64,000 nucleotides of DNA, from positions 310,001 through 374,000 of the forward strand of contig CP017950.1 of assembly GCA_002838205.1 (NCBI GenBank), written 5' to 3'. Shown here piece after piece: positions 1 to 8,116 of the stretch (the stretch's first letter is position 1; each line of letters begins with the position of its first letter). The stretch comes from Tenericutes bacterium MZ-XQ. GTDB lineage: Bacteria; Bacillota_I; Bacilli_A; Acholeplasmatales; Acholeplasmataceae. The notes under the pieces were generated by a model that was not told the DNA's origin, ran no database searches, and saw nothing but the letters and a program-made list of their open reading frames with translations. The position numbers and the translations under genes were made by a program.

Positions 1-19
1 AGAAGATCTACCATTTTAA
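1..19 (+). CDS. ssb: 3' end of single-stranded DNA-binding protein (partial)
   Basis: Only the last five codons and a TAA stop are present, reading E-D-L-P-F. This is the acidic, hydrophobic-tipped tail by which bacterial SSB recruits partner proteins. It ends 11 bases before rpsR, matching the conserved rpsF-ssb-rpsR order of Firmicutes and mollicutes. The identification rests on this short tail plus synteny. Confidence 0.75.
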
Positions 20-30
20 GGAGGAGAACT

Positions 31-267
31 ATGCAAAACAATAGACGTGGCGGTTTTAAAAGACGTCGTAAAGTTTGTTATTTTACACAAAATAAAGTTG
101 AACATATAGATTTTAAAGATGTAGAATTACTTAGACGATTTATTACTGACCGTGGTAAGATTTTACCAAGACGTGTAACTGGCACATCAGCTAAATGGCA
201 ACGTCCATTAGCAGTAGCTATTAAAAGAGCACGTCATATGGCATTACTACCATATGTAAAAGACTAA
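31..267 (+). CDS. rpsR: 30S ribosomal protein S18
   Basis: A 78-residue protein of normal S18 length with a basic N-terminus (residues 1-15) and the conserved core around residues 30-70, including [16 protein letters not shown]18 binds the small-subunit platform together with S6. A strong AAGGAGGAG ribosome-binding site lies 6-8 bases before the ATG, and ssb ends just upstream, so it is the last gene of an rpsF-ssb-rpsR operon. A terminator follows. Confidence 0.97.
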   Translation: MQNNRRGGFKRRRKVCYFTQNKVEHIDFKDVELLRRFITDRGKILPRRVTGTSAKWQRPLAVAIKRARHMALLPYVKD

Positions 268-279
268 TCAATAAACAAA

Positions 280-306
280 AATGCTGCAATCCGCAGCATT
301 TTTTTT
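280..306 (+). terminator. Rho-independent terminator after rpsR
   Basis: An 8-bp perfect stem (AATGCTGC / GCAGCATT) with a 5-base loop is followed by a T run. An A run precedes the stem, so it may also terminate the convergent minus-strand gene whose stop is at 305. Confidence 0.85.
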
Positions 307-715
307 ATGACTTATTTTGTTTTTCGATGAGTTTATTTAAGTCATCTACTTGTTGTTTATATTTTTTGGAGACGATCCATAAGACAATGCCGTAGATGAT
401 TCCTATAGCAATCATGATAATGTAGATTAAACTCGACAATCGAAATAAATAATTCCCGTATACATTTCTAATCACAAGTATACCTGGTATAAGCATGAAA
501 TATCCGAGGATAACATTGATGATGCTGTTTCCTTTTTCAAGTTTAAATAACCATAAGGTTAGACTCACAAAGGCTGATACGACAAAGATACCATATGAGA
601 TTCTTGCAAAAGGTAATGTGACATCAAATCTTCTAACAACAATTAACGAAAGCATAAGGAACAAAACGCTCATGAAGAAGAAGACTTTTAAATAAATATT
701 GAAATATCTTTTCAT
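305..715 (-). CDS. DUF3021-like four-helix membrane protein
   Basis: A 136-residue protein with four predicted membrane helices (about 8-27, 38-57, 65-84 and 92-112) and a short charged coiled-coil tail. Its start overlaps the end of the LytTR gene by four bases (ATGA), so the two are translationally coupled. DUF3021 proteins typically accompany LytTR-only regulators in Firmicutes and are thought to act with them in membrane-linked control. The family call rests on size, topology and this partnership; no catalytic motif is visible. Confidence 0.7.
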   Translation of the reverse strand: MKRYFNIYLKVFFFMSVLFLMLSLIVVRRFDVTLPFARISYGIFVVSAFVSLTLWLFKLEKGNSIINVILGYFMLIPGILVIRNVYGNYLFRLSSLIYIIMIAIGIIYGIVLWIVSKKYKQQVDDLNKLIEKQNKS

Positions 716-1158
716 GATGATTTTCCTCCTAGTTTTTCTTTTAGTGATTTTACATACATTCTTGAAACGATTAAATGAATATCATTAAGTAGAATCGCTT
801 CCATGCGACCGTTGATGTGAGACTTAAAGCTTTTAATCTTTTTGGTATTTACTATAACTGATTTATGGATTCGAATAAAAGGCGTTTGTGATAGTATTTC
901 TTCTAACTGATAAAGTTTTAAGTCAATACTATATGTTTGTTCTTTTGTATAAACAAAAACCTCATGTCCATAAGCATCTATATAAAAAACATCTTTTGAA
1001 GGCACTTTAAATTGCTGATCATCTTTTCTACATATCAAAACCATATCGAAATAGGTTAAAGCATTTTTAATTGCTTTAACCTCTTCGTCTTCATCCTTGC
1101 ATTTGATGATGATTTCAGTTTCATTTATTTCTGGGTGTTTTTCTACATGGATTTTCAT
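712..1158 (-). CDS. LytTR-domain transcriptional regulator
   Basis: A 148-residue protein. Residues about 50-145 form a LytTR DNA-binding domain, with the hallmark run from 'IDAYGHEVFVYT' to 'FIRIHKSVIVNTKKI'. There is no receiver domain; the N-terminal 45 residues are a short alpha/beta segment typical of stand-alone LytTR proteins. It is the first gene of a two-gene operon with the DUF3021-like protein and probably controls that operon or nearby membrane functions (inference). Confidence 0.85.
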   Translation of the reverse strand: MKIHVEKHPEINETEIIIKCKDEDEEVKAIKNALTYFDMVLICRKDDQQFKVPSKDVFYIDAYGHEVFVYTKEQTYSIDLKLYQLEEILSQTPFIRIHKSVIVNTKKIKSFKSHINGRMEAILLNDIHLIVSRMYVKSLKEKLGGKSS

Positions 1159-1167
1159 AAATCATCC

Positions 1168-1701
1168 TTAAGTGTTTAAGAGTATATTTTTTATAGTGAT
1201 GAGTTCATCATATGCTTTTTCAAGCAAGACGAGTCTATAAGTCATGATGGTTTTTATTTCGGTTTTTAAGGTTTCAATTTCTTCATCTGATATTTGATCA
1301 AATGCTCCATAGTAAGGTTCAATCAATGCTTCTATAGAACCTATGGTATCTTGATATGCTTCTCTATATTTTCTAACCTCTAACAAAGAGATTCTTAAAT
1401 ATATTTTTTCTTGTTCTGAGAGAGTTGAATAATCTCCTTCAAACGATTCTTTTAAAGTCTTAATTGATGATACTTCATCTTGAATCAAAGCTTTATAATC
1501 ATCAATTTCTTGTTTTAAAGACTCAAGATCGCCTACTGGTGTTTCAATATCAGTTTCATTTAGTTCATTTGATAAAAGTATAATCTCACCAGTCACTTGA
1601 TTAATATCAGTTTCAACTTCTTTATTGAAATCTTGAGTAAACCAAATGATACTTCCAATACCTAAAATAACAATACCTACATACATTAATTTTAATTTCA
1701 T
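1168..1701 (-). CDS. Unknown protein with N-terminal membrane anchor and coiled coil
   Basis: A 177-residue protein from the ATG at 1701, chosen because AAAGGAGGAT lies just upstream. A longer open frame to 1884 has no ribosome-binding site and unlike composition. Residues 5-23 are a membrane helix; the rest is acidic, Glu/Lys-rich and predicted helical to coiled-coil, probably outside the membrane. It ends 9 bases before the LytTR gene on the same strand, so the three minus-strand genes may be co-transcribed. Family not recognised. Confidence 0.7.
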   Translation of the reverse strand: MKLKLMYVGIVILGIGSIIWFTQDFNKEVETDINQVTGEIILLSNELNETDIETPVGDLESLKQEIDDYKALIQDEVSSIKTLKESFEGDYSTLSEQEKIYLRISLLEVRKYREAYQDTIGSIEALIEPYYGAFDQISDEEIETLKTEIKTIMTYRLVLLEKAYDELITIKNILLNT

Positions 1702-1871
1702 TTTTATATCCTCCTTTGATGTCTTCATGATAACAAATCTATATCTTGGAGTCACAAAAGCATTCATAAGATGTAAAAAATGATACGTAAGATGTATTTT
1801 CCTATATTTTATCACAAAAATTAAGGGAATATGTTTTTTTAATTTTCGTGTGTTAATGGCTTTATTATTGA

Positions 1872-1900
1872 TTGAAAAACACATGCATTATTGGTATAAT
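1872..1900 (+). promoter_or_regulatory. SigA-type promoter for gdpP-rplI-dnaB
   Basis: TTGAAA, a 17-base spacer and TATAAT, with an extended TGG immediately before the -10 box. It ends 21 bases before the gdpP ATG and faces away from the minus-strand operon. Confidence 0.8.
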
Positions 1901-1921
1901 ATGATAAAGTAGGTGATCCAT

Positions 1922-4357
1922 ATGAAACGTTGGATTTTATTAACAGGCGTGGTGATTATTTTAGGATTCAGTATTTATCTTTACTGGCCTTATTTTTCTT
2001 TTGAATCAGCACAACACATATTAAAGTTTATATTCCTATTCATTAGTGTGATTTTAGTCTTTACTGGAATATATATCAGTTTAAATCAGCAAACTAGACA
2101 AAAAATAAGAACACTTCAAAATAGATTGTCGATGTGGACAAAGTTATCATATCATGTAAACCAAGTTGGAGATGAAGTTTTCAATGAACTTCCTATTGGT
2201 ATTCTTGCATGTGATGAGACATTTGAAATTAAATGGGCAAATCCGCATGCAACGCAAATATTTGATCAAAAAATTGCAGGTCGACAATTAAAAGATTTAA
2301 ATGAAAAACTATATACCCAAGCTACAAATAATAAAATTAAATTTATGGTTGAAGTCGGCTCTGACATTTATGATGTTACATACCGACCAGATTTCAATTT
2401 CTTTTATTTATTTAATGTTACTGAAAGAGAACGTATATCTAAAAAATATATCGATCAAATTCCTGCTTTAGGTATAATCTATTTAGATAACTTGGATGAG
2501 GCTTTAGCAGCACTTGATGTTTCTGAGCAATCATCCTTAAAAGGTGAATATTTAGCAGCAATCAATGATTGGGCACATCTATATGATGGATATTTAAAAC
2601 CATATGCTGATGAGCGCATCTTTTTAATGTGTTATCGAAAAGATTTAGAAAAAATGATAGAAAATAAGTTTGAGATATTAGAAAAGATTAGAGATATTTC
2701 TAATCAAAATAAAGTTAGAGTATCTATCTCTATGGGGATTGCATCGTGGAATATTGATTATGAATCACTTGGTGTTTATGCACAAAATGCAGTAGAACTT
2801 GCTGAAAAACGAGGTGGAGACCAAGTAGTTGTCAATATTCAAGATCAAAAAATTATTTATTTTGGAGCAAGAAATGATACATCAGCGAAAAGTTCTAGAG
2901 TTGGTGTTAGAATCAATGCCCAAACGATTAAGGATTTTATTGATAACTCAAGTAAAGTATTTATCATGGGACATAATCAAGCAGACATGGATGCATTTGG
3001 ATCGATGATTGCATGTTATCATATGGCAAAAGCATCTAATAAACCAACCTATCTCATTATTGATCATGATAAGTTAGATCGAACGACACAAAAAGTTGTA
3101 GATATCGTTAAAAATGATGTTAAGGATTTAATGGAGCATATGATTTCATCAGAAGATTCATTAGAATTGTTTGATGATCAATCAGTCTTAATGATATTAG
3201 ATACACAATCACCAAAAATCATTATGAATGATCAAGTATTATCAAAAACAGAACAAATCATCGTTATTGACCATCATAGAGTTGGTGATGAAGGATTTAA
3301 CGCGATGTTTTCAATCATTGAACCATCAGCATCATCAACCATCGAGCTTGTGATGGAACTATTAGGGTTCTATAACATGAATGAAGAAATCCATATATCG
3401 CCTTTAGAAGCAACCATGATGTATGCAGGGTTAATTGTTGATACAAATAATTTTACCTATCGTACAGGATCAAGAACATTTGAAGTTGCAGCACAGCTTA
3501 AAGATTTAGGTGCAGATACTTCAGAGGTTAAAACATGGCTTAGAAAAGATTATTTAAGAACCATGGAAATTAACAAACTCTTAAATGATGTCGAAATTTT
3601 TATGGATCATTTTGCGTTTGTGATAACCAAAGACATATATGATGATAGAATATTACTAGCGCAAGTTGCTGATGCAGCACTTCAAATCAATGATATTGAT
3701 GCAGCATTCGCAATTTCTAGAATGGATGATGACACCGTAGGGGTTAGTGCTAGAAGTTTCCAAAAAGTCAATGTACAAGTTTTATTAGAAAATATCGGTG
3801 GTGGTGGACACTTTAGTGTTGCTGCTGCACAAGTTAAAAATAAGTCTATCAAACAAGTGGTGGACGAGTTGAAGAACATCATAGAATTAGAATACGCACA
3901 AGGAGGAGATCTCGTGAAGGTCATATTATTAGAGGATGTAAAAGGTAAGGGTAAAAAAGATCAAGTGATCGATGTTGCAAACGGATATGGTCAATTTCTG
4001 GTCAATCAAAAGAAAGCATTGCTTGCAACTGATGAAAACCTTGCAGTTTTAGAAAAACAAAAACAAGAAGCATTAGAAGAAAATCAAAGACATATCGCAT
4101 TAATGAAATCACTTAAAGGTGAGATTGATGGAAAGAAAGTTAAGTTAAGTATTCAAATCGGACAAGATGGTAAAATGTTTGGTGCAATTACAACAAAACA
4201 AATTGTTGAAGCATTTGAACAGGAACACCATATCTTAATCGATAAGAAAAAAGTAGAACTTCAATCTGAAATTAACTCTGTAGGGATTTATACTGCATTT
4301 GTTACACTCCATAAGGATATTAAGGCACAATTTGAAGTCCATATCGTAGAAAAGTAG
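1922..4357 (+). CDS. GdpP-type c-di-AMP phosphodiesterase fused to ribosomal protein L9
   Basis: An 811-residue protein from the ATG at 1922. The in-frame GTG at 1913 lies inside the likely ribosome-binding site AGGTGAT. Domains in order: two membrane helices (about 4-20 and 30-52), a PAS-like region (about 75-150), a degenerate GGDEF region (about 165-290), DHH (GHNQADMDAFGS near 350, IDHHR near 449), DHHA1 (GGGGH near 626), then a full ribosomal L9 from about residue 665 to the end. GdpP hydrolyses the second messenger c-di-AMP; L9 binds 23S rRNA at the L1 stalk base. Elsewhere gdpP and rplI are adjacent separate genes, so this looks like loss of the intervening stop. An internal Shine-Dalgarno sequence may also release free L9. 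Confidence 0.93.
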   Translation: MKRWILLTGVVIILGFSIYLYWPYFSFESAQHILKFIFLFISVILVFTGIYISLNQQTRQKIRTLQNRLSMWTKLSYHVNQVGDEVFNELPIGILACDETFEIKWANPHATQIFDQKIAGRQLKDLNEKLYTQATNNKIKFMVEVGSDIYDVTYRPDFNFFYLFNVTERERISKKYIDQIPALGIIYLDNLDEALAALDVSEQSSLKGEYLAAINDWAHLYDGYLKPYADERIFLMCYRKDLEKMIENKFEILEKIRDISNQNKVRVSISMGIASWNIDYESLGVYAQNAVELAEKRGGDQVVVNIQDQKIIYFGARNDTSAKSSRVGVRINAQTIKDFIDNSSKVFIMGHNQADMDAFGSMIACYHMAKASNKPTYLIIDHDKLDRTTQKVVDIVKNDVKDLMEHMISSEDSLELFDDQSVLMILDTQSPKIIMNDQVLSKTEQIIVIDHHRVGDEGFNAMFSIIEPSASSTIELVMELLGFYNMNEEIHISPLEATMMYAGLIVDTNNFTYRTGSRTFEVAAQLKDLGADTSEVKTWLRKDYLRTMEINKLLNDVEIFMDHFAFVITKDIYDDRILLAQVADAALQINDIDAAFAISRMDDDTVGVSARSFQKVNVQVLLENIGGGGHFSVAAAQVKNKSIKQVVDELKNIIELEYAQGGDLVKVILLEDVKGKGKKDQVIDVANGYGQFLVNQKKALLATDENLAVLEKQKQEALEENQRHIALMKSLKGEIDGKKVKLSIQIGQDGKMFGAITTKQIVEAFEQEHHILIDKKKVELQSEINSVGIYTAFVTLHKDIKAQFEVHIVEK
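3914..4357 (+). CDS. rplI: Possible internally initiated free ribosomal protein L9
   Basis: Within the gdpP-L9 frame, AGGAGG at 3901-3906 is followed after seven bases by an in-frame GTG. Translation from there gives 147 residues, the normal length of bacterial L9, starting at the canonical L9 N-terminus (V/M-K-V-I-L-L-E-D-V). This is the layout of an ordinary rplI start preserved inside a fused ORF. It suggests the ribosome gets L9 by internal initiation. Whether both products are made cannot be decided from sequence. Confidence 0.6.
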   Translation: MKVILLEDVKGKGKKDQVIDVANGYGQFLVNQKKALLATDENLAVLEKQKQEALEENQRHIALMKSLKGEIDGKKVKLSIQIGQDGKMFGAITTKQIVEAFEQEHHILIDKKKVELQSEINSVGIYTAFVTLHKDIKAQFEVHIVEK

Positions 4358-4366
4358 GATTTAATT

Positions 4367-5719
4367 ATGGCAAAAAGTTTACCCTATCATAAGGAAGCTG
4401 AGCAATCAGTATTAGGTGCTATTTTCTTAGATCCAAAAATTATTGTATCAGTGATGGATCACTTAGATAATGAGGATTTTTTTGAGCAACCACATATTAT
4501 GATTTATCAAGCAATGAAAGATCTTTATAAAGACAATCATAAAATCGATTTTGCGAGTGTGGCATCTAAACTTGAACAATCTCAAAATCTTGCAAAAGCA
4601 GGTGGTATGAAATATATCATTGATTTAGCTGATTTTGTACCATCGACTGCACATATTGAAACCTATATTGATTTAGTTAAAGATGGATCATTAAAAAGAC
4701 AAGTCATCCATCTTGCTGGAGAAATATTAGAAGAAGGATATAAAGGTGATACAGAAGCAACCGATTATATCACGATGGCAGAAGAGAAAGTTTTTGCGCT
4801 TGCTCAAAAAAGAAAGACATCCGCTTTTGCGATTATGTCTGAAGTTATTAAAGAAGTTAAAGAAAAAACTGAAAGAAATAGAAATAAAAAAGGCGGTATT
4901 ACCGGCCTTCATACTGGATTTGAAAATTTAGACAGATTAACAGCTGGACTTCAACCAGAAGAGCTCATTATTCTAGCAGCAAGACCATCTATGGGTAAAT
5001 CTGCATTTGCGATGAATCTAGCTTTAAATATCGCTAAGCATAATAAAGAGGGTAAAGCTGGTGTTGCAATTTTCTCGCTTGAAATGAGTAACGAACAGTT
5101 AGCTGCAAGAATGCTTTCAACAGAAGCAAACGTTGAAAACAATAAAATAAAAACCGGGAATTTAACTTCTAAAGAGTGGCAACACTTAGAAGGTGGTATT
5201 CAATCTTTATCACTTTTAAATATTTCATTTGATGATTCTGCAGGTGTGAATGTTGCTGAAATTAGAGCAAAATGTAGAAAGTTATCACAAGAAGGTAAAC
5301 TTGATTTCGTCATTATTGACTACTTACAATTAATTAAAGGCGATGATCGTTCTGGAAATAGACAAGAAGAAGTCGCGAAAATCTCAAGAAGTTTAAAGCA
5401 AATGGCTAGAGAATTAAAGATTCCAATTCTAGCATTATCACAATTATCACGTGAAGTTGAAAAACGTGAAGATAAAAGACCTGTACTTGCAGATTTAAGA
5501 GAATCTGGATCTATTGAACAGGATGCCGATATCGTTATGTTCTTATATCGTGGTGACTATTATATCCATGATCCTGAAAAGAAAACAGGTGATGTTGAAT
5601 TAAGCATTGCGAAGAATAGACAAGGTATGGCAGGGATTAGATTAAGCTTTAGATTTGATACTGAGTATTCTAGATTTACTGCTAAAGAAGAAAGAGAAGA
5701 AGAACTTTATAGAGATTAA
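4367..5719 (+). CDS. dnaB: Replicative DNA helicase DnaB
   Basis: A 450-residue protein of normal DnaB length. The N-terminal helical domain spans about 5-105. The RecA-like helicase domain begins near 185 with Walker A ARPSMGKS (near 204-211), Walker B FVIIDYLQL, and the ALSQLSREVEKR segment. It unwinds DNA ahead of the replication fork and recruits primase. It starts 9 bases after the gdpP-L9 stop, so it is in the same operon (the widespread gdpP-rplI-dnaB order). A terminator follows. Confidence 0.97.
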   Translation: MAKSLPYHKEAEQSVLGAIFLDPKIIVSVMDHLDNEDFFEQPHIMIYQAMKDLYKDNHKIDFASVASKLEQSQNLAKAGGMKYIIDLADFVPSTAHIETYIDLVKDGSLKRQVIHLAGEILEEGYKGDTEATDYITMAEEKVFALAQKRKTSAFAIMSEVIKEVKEKTERNRNKKGGITGLHTGFENLDRLTAGLQPEELIILAARPSMGKSAFAMNLALNIAKHNKEGKAGVAIFSLEMSNEQLAARMLSTEANVENNKIKTGNLTSKEWQHLEGGIQSLSLLNISFDDSAGVNVAEIRAKCRKLSQEGKLDFVIIDYLQLIKGDDRSGNRQEEVAKISRSLKQMARELKIPILALSQLSREVEKREDKRPVLADLRESGSIEQDADIVMFLYRGDYYIHDPEKKTGDVELSIAKNRQGMAGIRLSFRFDTEYSRFTAKEEREEELYRD

Positions 5720-5730
5720 GCTCATTCAGT

Positions 5731-5763
5731 AAAAATGGTGTAAAAATTTACATCATTTTTTTA
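5731..5763 (+). terminator. Rho-independent terminator after dnaB
   Basis: A long A/T-rich hairpin (AAAAATGGTGTAAA pairing with TTTACATCATTTTT, one G-T wobble) runs into a T tract, 12 bases after the dnaB stop. Confidence 0.75.
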
Positions 5764-6165
5764 TACTTAGATCATGACGATAAAAATTGCGGAGAGTACT
5801 TCAATTTAATTAGTTTTTAGTTTTTCATATATTTTCAATTTGATATGAAATATAAAATAAGATAAAAATAAAAAACAGATATAATTCCAATTTTCCAAAA
5901 TAATTGTCTAACATTTTAAAGCAAGTTTCATGGCTTTATTAAGGGGAAAATTTGGAAATTTATTAGATTATTTAAGTAATCTCTGTCCAATTTCATGGTG
6001 CATTTTTATATCAAATTATATGAAAATGGGCATAAATAGCTACAAATATATGTTTTTAGATGAAAAATAAGGTTTAGATTTGAGACAAAAAGAGTTGGAA
6101 TTTTGGATTGTTGTCATATTAGGATTTGATTATGCTATAATATAGAAAAGAATGATGAAAAATCA
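5764..6165 (+). other. Gene-free AT-rich stretch at the core/accessory boundary, with one promoter
   Basis: No credible ORF is visible on either strand. A promoter-like TTGTCA (6111-6116), 19-base spacer and TATAAT (6136-6141, extended TGC) points toward the tRNA-Ser remnant about 25 bases downstream. It is plausibly the old promoter of that tRNA. Confidence 0.55.
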
Positions 6166-6226
6166 GGTGGGGAAATACTTGAAATAATGATGGATTAATA
6201 GGGTTCAAATCCCCTTTCCTCCACCA
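6166..6226 (+). pseudogene. tRNA-Ser remnant (intact 3' acceptor/CCA, rest deleted)
   Basis: Positions 6204-6226 have exact tRNA 3' geometry: T-loop TTCAAAT, CCCCT stem strand, TTCCTCC acceptor strand, A discriminator and encoded CCA. TTCCTCC is the serine-tRNA acceptor strand. The 5' part (GGTGGGGAAATAC) only loosely resembles the matching GGAGGAATAC. Total length is 61 nt instead of about 90, with no anticodon arm, and the T-stem is mispaired. It is probably a decayed copy or attachment-site remnant left by an integrated element. Confidence 0.5.
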
Positions 6227-6230
6227 GTTT

Positions 6231-6365
6231 GGAAAAGCTGAAGCGTTTATTTTGTGTGTATCGAAAGAAAACGAGACGGCATATGCTCTTTACAAGTCAA
6301 TAGGATTTACAGATACAGGTAATATCGATGATGATGGTGATCAAATCTGTAGACTCGATATTTAA
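6231..6365 (+). pseudogene. C-terminal remnant of a GNAT N-acetyltransferase
   Basis: The open frame beginning just after the tRNA fragment encodes about 44 residues ending in TAA. They include FILCVSKENETAYALYKSIG and a following GF, the acetyl-CoA-binding end and last strands of GNAT enzymes. There is no start or N-terminal half; the gene is cut off at the tRNA-Ser 3' end, which marks a recombination junction. Confidence 0.7.
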
Positions 6366-6396
6366 AAAAAATAATGTGTTTTATTTGAGGGTAAAA

Positions 6397-6864
6397 ATGA
6401 TGAAAAATACTGAATTCTATTATAAGAATGTATTTGCACCAAAACCGAATAAACCAAATCATATAGGGGTAGCAGTAATTATTCAATATGAGAATAAAAT
6501 CTTACTAGAACATAGAGTAGATAGTGATAGATGGGCTATAATTGGTGGAGGCTTAAATGTAAATGAAGATTTGGTTTCCTGTGCAATACGAGAGGTTTTT
6601 GAAGAAACCGGACTAAAAATCAATAAAAATCAATTGCAGTATTTTAACATATATGACGATCCTTCAAGAATAGCTCATTATCCGGACGGGAACGTTCTGC
6701 GCGTAATCACTGTTGTGTATCATATAAAACTATTTGATTTTCCTATATTAAAAACAAGTTTAGAATCTAAAGAATTGAAATTCTTTTCAAAAGATGAAAT
6801 CATACGCATAAAGATGGCTGAAACACATATTCCAATTATTCAGGAATACTATATCTTAGAGTAA
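6397..6864 (+). CDS. NUDIX hydrolase
   Basis: A 155-residue protein containing a complete Nudix box (GX5EX7REVXEEXGL pattern, GGLNVNEDLVSCAIREVFEE at about residues 50-69). Such enzymes cleave nucleoside diphosphates linked to another group, with Mg2+ held by the Glu residues. The ATG at 6397 is preferred because GAGGGT precedes it and because the upstream extension overlaps the GNAT remnant. The substrate cannot be told. It is a singleton in the accessory region, followed by repeat R1-A. Confidence 0.88.
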   Translation: MMKNTEFYYKNVFAPKPNKPNHIGVAVIIQYENKILLEHRVDSDRWAIIGGGLNVNEDLVSCAIREVFEETGLKINKNQLQYFNIYDDPSRIAHYPDGNVLRVITVVYHIKLFDFPILKTSLESKELKFFSKDEIIRIKMAETHIPIIQEYYILE

Positions 6865-6923
6865 TATCATTTAAAACATTGCTGCAGTAAATATACTAGA
6901 ATTGTTATTTAAACTAGATAATT

Positions 6924-7028
6924 AATATGAACTTTTAACATCATTTATAGTAAAGTTAGTATAGAGGTTGTAGTAAAGTTGGTCTAGAGGTTATCAAAAA
7001 CAGTGATAAAGTCCATAAAGACAAGACA
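6924..7028 (+). repeat. Dispersed repeat R1, copy A (105 bp)
   Basis: Nearly identical to copies B (9320-9424) and C (12554-12658), with a handful of substitutions, and related to D and E. It begins AATATGAACTTTTA and contains two 23-bp tandem units (core AGTAAAGTTAGTATAGAGGTT). After a spacer, a third half-related unit (GATAAAGTCCATAAAGA) runs into the shared end ACAAGACA. Sequence after the end is unique and opens directly into a 5'-truncated reading frame. Confidence 0.9.
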
Positions 7029-7032
7029 CATA

Positions 7033-7305
7033 ATGATGTCAACATCTGATCCTAAAACTTGGGATATTCCAGGAGATAATGAAATGTCCGGATGGGGTGA
7101 AAGTAAGCTTAAAGATGAATATGACAAAGCACGCGCAAAAGGACAAGTCGGAAGATGGCAAGCAATTAAAAGATTTCAAAAATATCATGGGTTTAGACAC
7201 AGTAGACATTCCGGTAATAAAAAGAAGCCCATGAAAAATAAAATTCGTTCAATAATACTGATTATCAGTGAAATGATTAGAAATATACATGACGGTGATC
7301 AATAA
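7033..7305 (+). pseudogene. 5'-truncated unknown protein fragment abutting repeat R1-A
   Basis: From the first ATG after the repeat about 90 residues can be read, but there is no ribosome-binding site, and the frame runs back into the repeat to a TAG. The visible part has a well-formed soluble segment (WDIPGDNEMSGWGESKLKDE, then GRWQAIKRFQKYHGF). It looks like the C-terminal domain of a longer protein. With the following gene it resembles a toxin-tip/immunity pair, but no family was recognised. Confidence 0.5.
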
Positions 7306-7321
7306 CAAAGGAGTTAGATTT

Positions 7322-7714
7322 ATGTCAAAAGTAAAGCATATTATCACAAAAAAAGTATTCAATTCAACAGGAGCTCCTGATTTAGGGGTAGTATTAAGGT
7401 CAATTCGAGGAAGCTATAATGAAAAAGGAAATCCTAGAGAAATGAGTAGATATGGAATCGGTAAGCATAACTATATTTGTTCGCTAATTTATAACCAAAA
7501 GACAGAAAAACTGAAAGAAGATCCACCATATATGTACCAATATTTAGTTAGTCAAGATAGAAAAATCAATATGGATAAATTGCATTCTAGATTGGTTGAG
7601 ATGGTATTAGAATGTAAGAAGTGGATGAATAAACCCAATTTTTTTGGCTATCATGAATTAATCTTATATGAAACTGAAAATGATTTGCTAATAATTGACA
7701 ACGGATCTCATTAA
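7322..7714 (+). CDS. Unknown small protein, possible immunity protein
   Basis: A 130-residue protein from the ATG at 7322, which has AAAGGAGTT upstream; an in-frame ATG at 7289 lacks such a site. It is soluble, without membrane helices, and mixed alpha/beta by eye. It lies directly behind the truncated fragment at 7033-7305, as an immunity gene would lie behind a toxin C-terminal domain. That role is inference from position only; the family is not recognised. A hairpin terminator follows. Confidence 0.6.
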   Translation: MSKVKHIITKKVFNSTGAPDLGVVLRSIRGSYNEKGNPREMSRYGIGKHNYICSLIYNQKTEKLKEDPPYMYQYLVSQDRKINMDKLHSRLVEMVLECKKWMNKPNFFGYHELILYETENDLLIIDNGSH

Positions 7715-7773
7715 ATGAAAAAATGTTATAAGAATTATACGATTTTGATATAGTAATAGAATTTACTGAAATA

Positions 7774-7812
7774 GAGAATTGACTAGTCTATACGAGTCAA
7801 CTCTCATTTTTA
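7774..7812 (+). terminator. Hairpin terminator
   Basis: GAGA-A-TTGACT pairs with AGTCAA-C-TCTC around a 10-base loop, followed by ATTTTTA. It lies 60 bases after the gene ending at 7714. Confidence 0.6.
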
Positions 7813-8116
7813 TATATGAAATATTTATTCCAATAATGTCATTAAAAGAAATGCTGGTTCTAAACTGTGTCAAATCTATTTGCTATCCAATTATGTCATG
7901 CATACGGTCAGCATTTTTTGTCAAAGTAGTTCAATGTTATCTATAATTATTGATTTAGATTGCATTTTTTTAGTTAAGTATGTTTCACATGTAAAAAAAC
8001 CTAAAGTGTGGATTAACATAAAAGAGCGAAAATATGTCTCTCAAAAAATAAATCATACACTAATTCAAACAATCAAAGTGACAATGCTTATAGTAGAATA
8101 ATCATATTATATTTAA
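7813..8116 (+). other. Intergenic stretch without convincing gene
   Basis: A 73-codon open frame (7880-8101) has no ribosome-binding site and an unlikely composition, so no gene is called. A short direct repeat (TCCAATAATGTCAT near 7830 and TCCAATTATGTCAT near 7889) is the only structure seen. It probably holds decayed sequence between two gene fragments. Confidence 0.5.

Noticed and set aside
1702-1884. Long N-terminal extension of the minus-strand protein at 1168
   Set aside because: AAAGGAGGAT directly before the ATG at 1701 sets the start. The upstream part is basic and unlike the protein and overlaps the promoter region of the divergent gdpP gene.
3682-3924. Antisense ORFs inside gdpP, copA, copB, typA and the atp genes
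   Set aside because: They are shadows of strongly coding frames, without ribosome-binding sites or recognisable domains.
6166-6226. A complete tmRNA or tRNA gene
   Set aside because: The 3' end resembles tRNA-Ser, but the element is only 61 nt, lacks an anticodon arm, and its T-stem and 5' acceptor strand mispair. There is no tag-peptide ORF and not enough length for tmRNA.
6924-7028. R1 units as a CRISPR array or plasmid iterons
   Set aside because: Only two or three units per locus, with almost no spacer between the first two and no variable spacers. No cas genes, and no replication initiator gene nearby.
7880-8101. 73-codon plus-strand ORF
   Set aside because: No ribosome-binding site, implausible composition, and it sits between two gene fragments. 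Most likely non-coding or decayed sequence.
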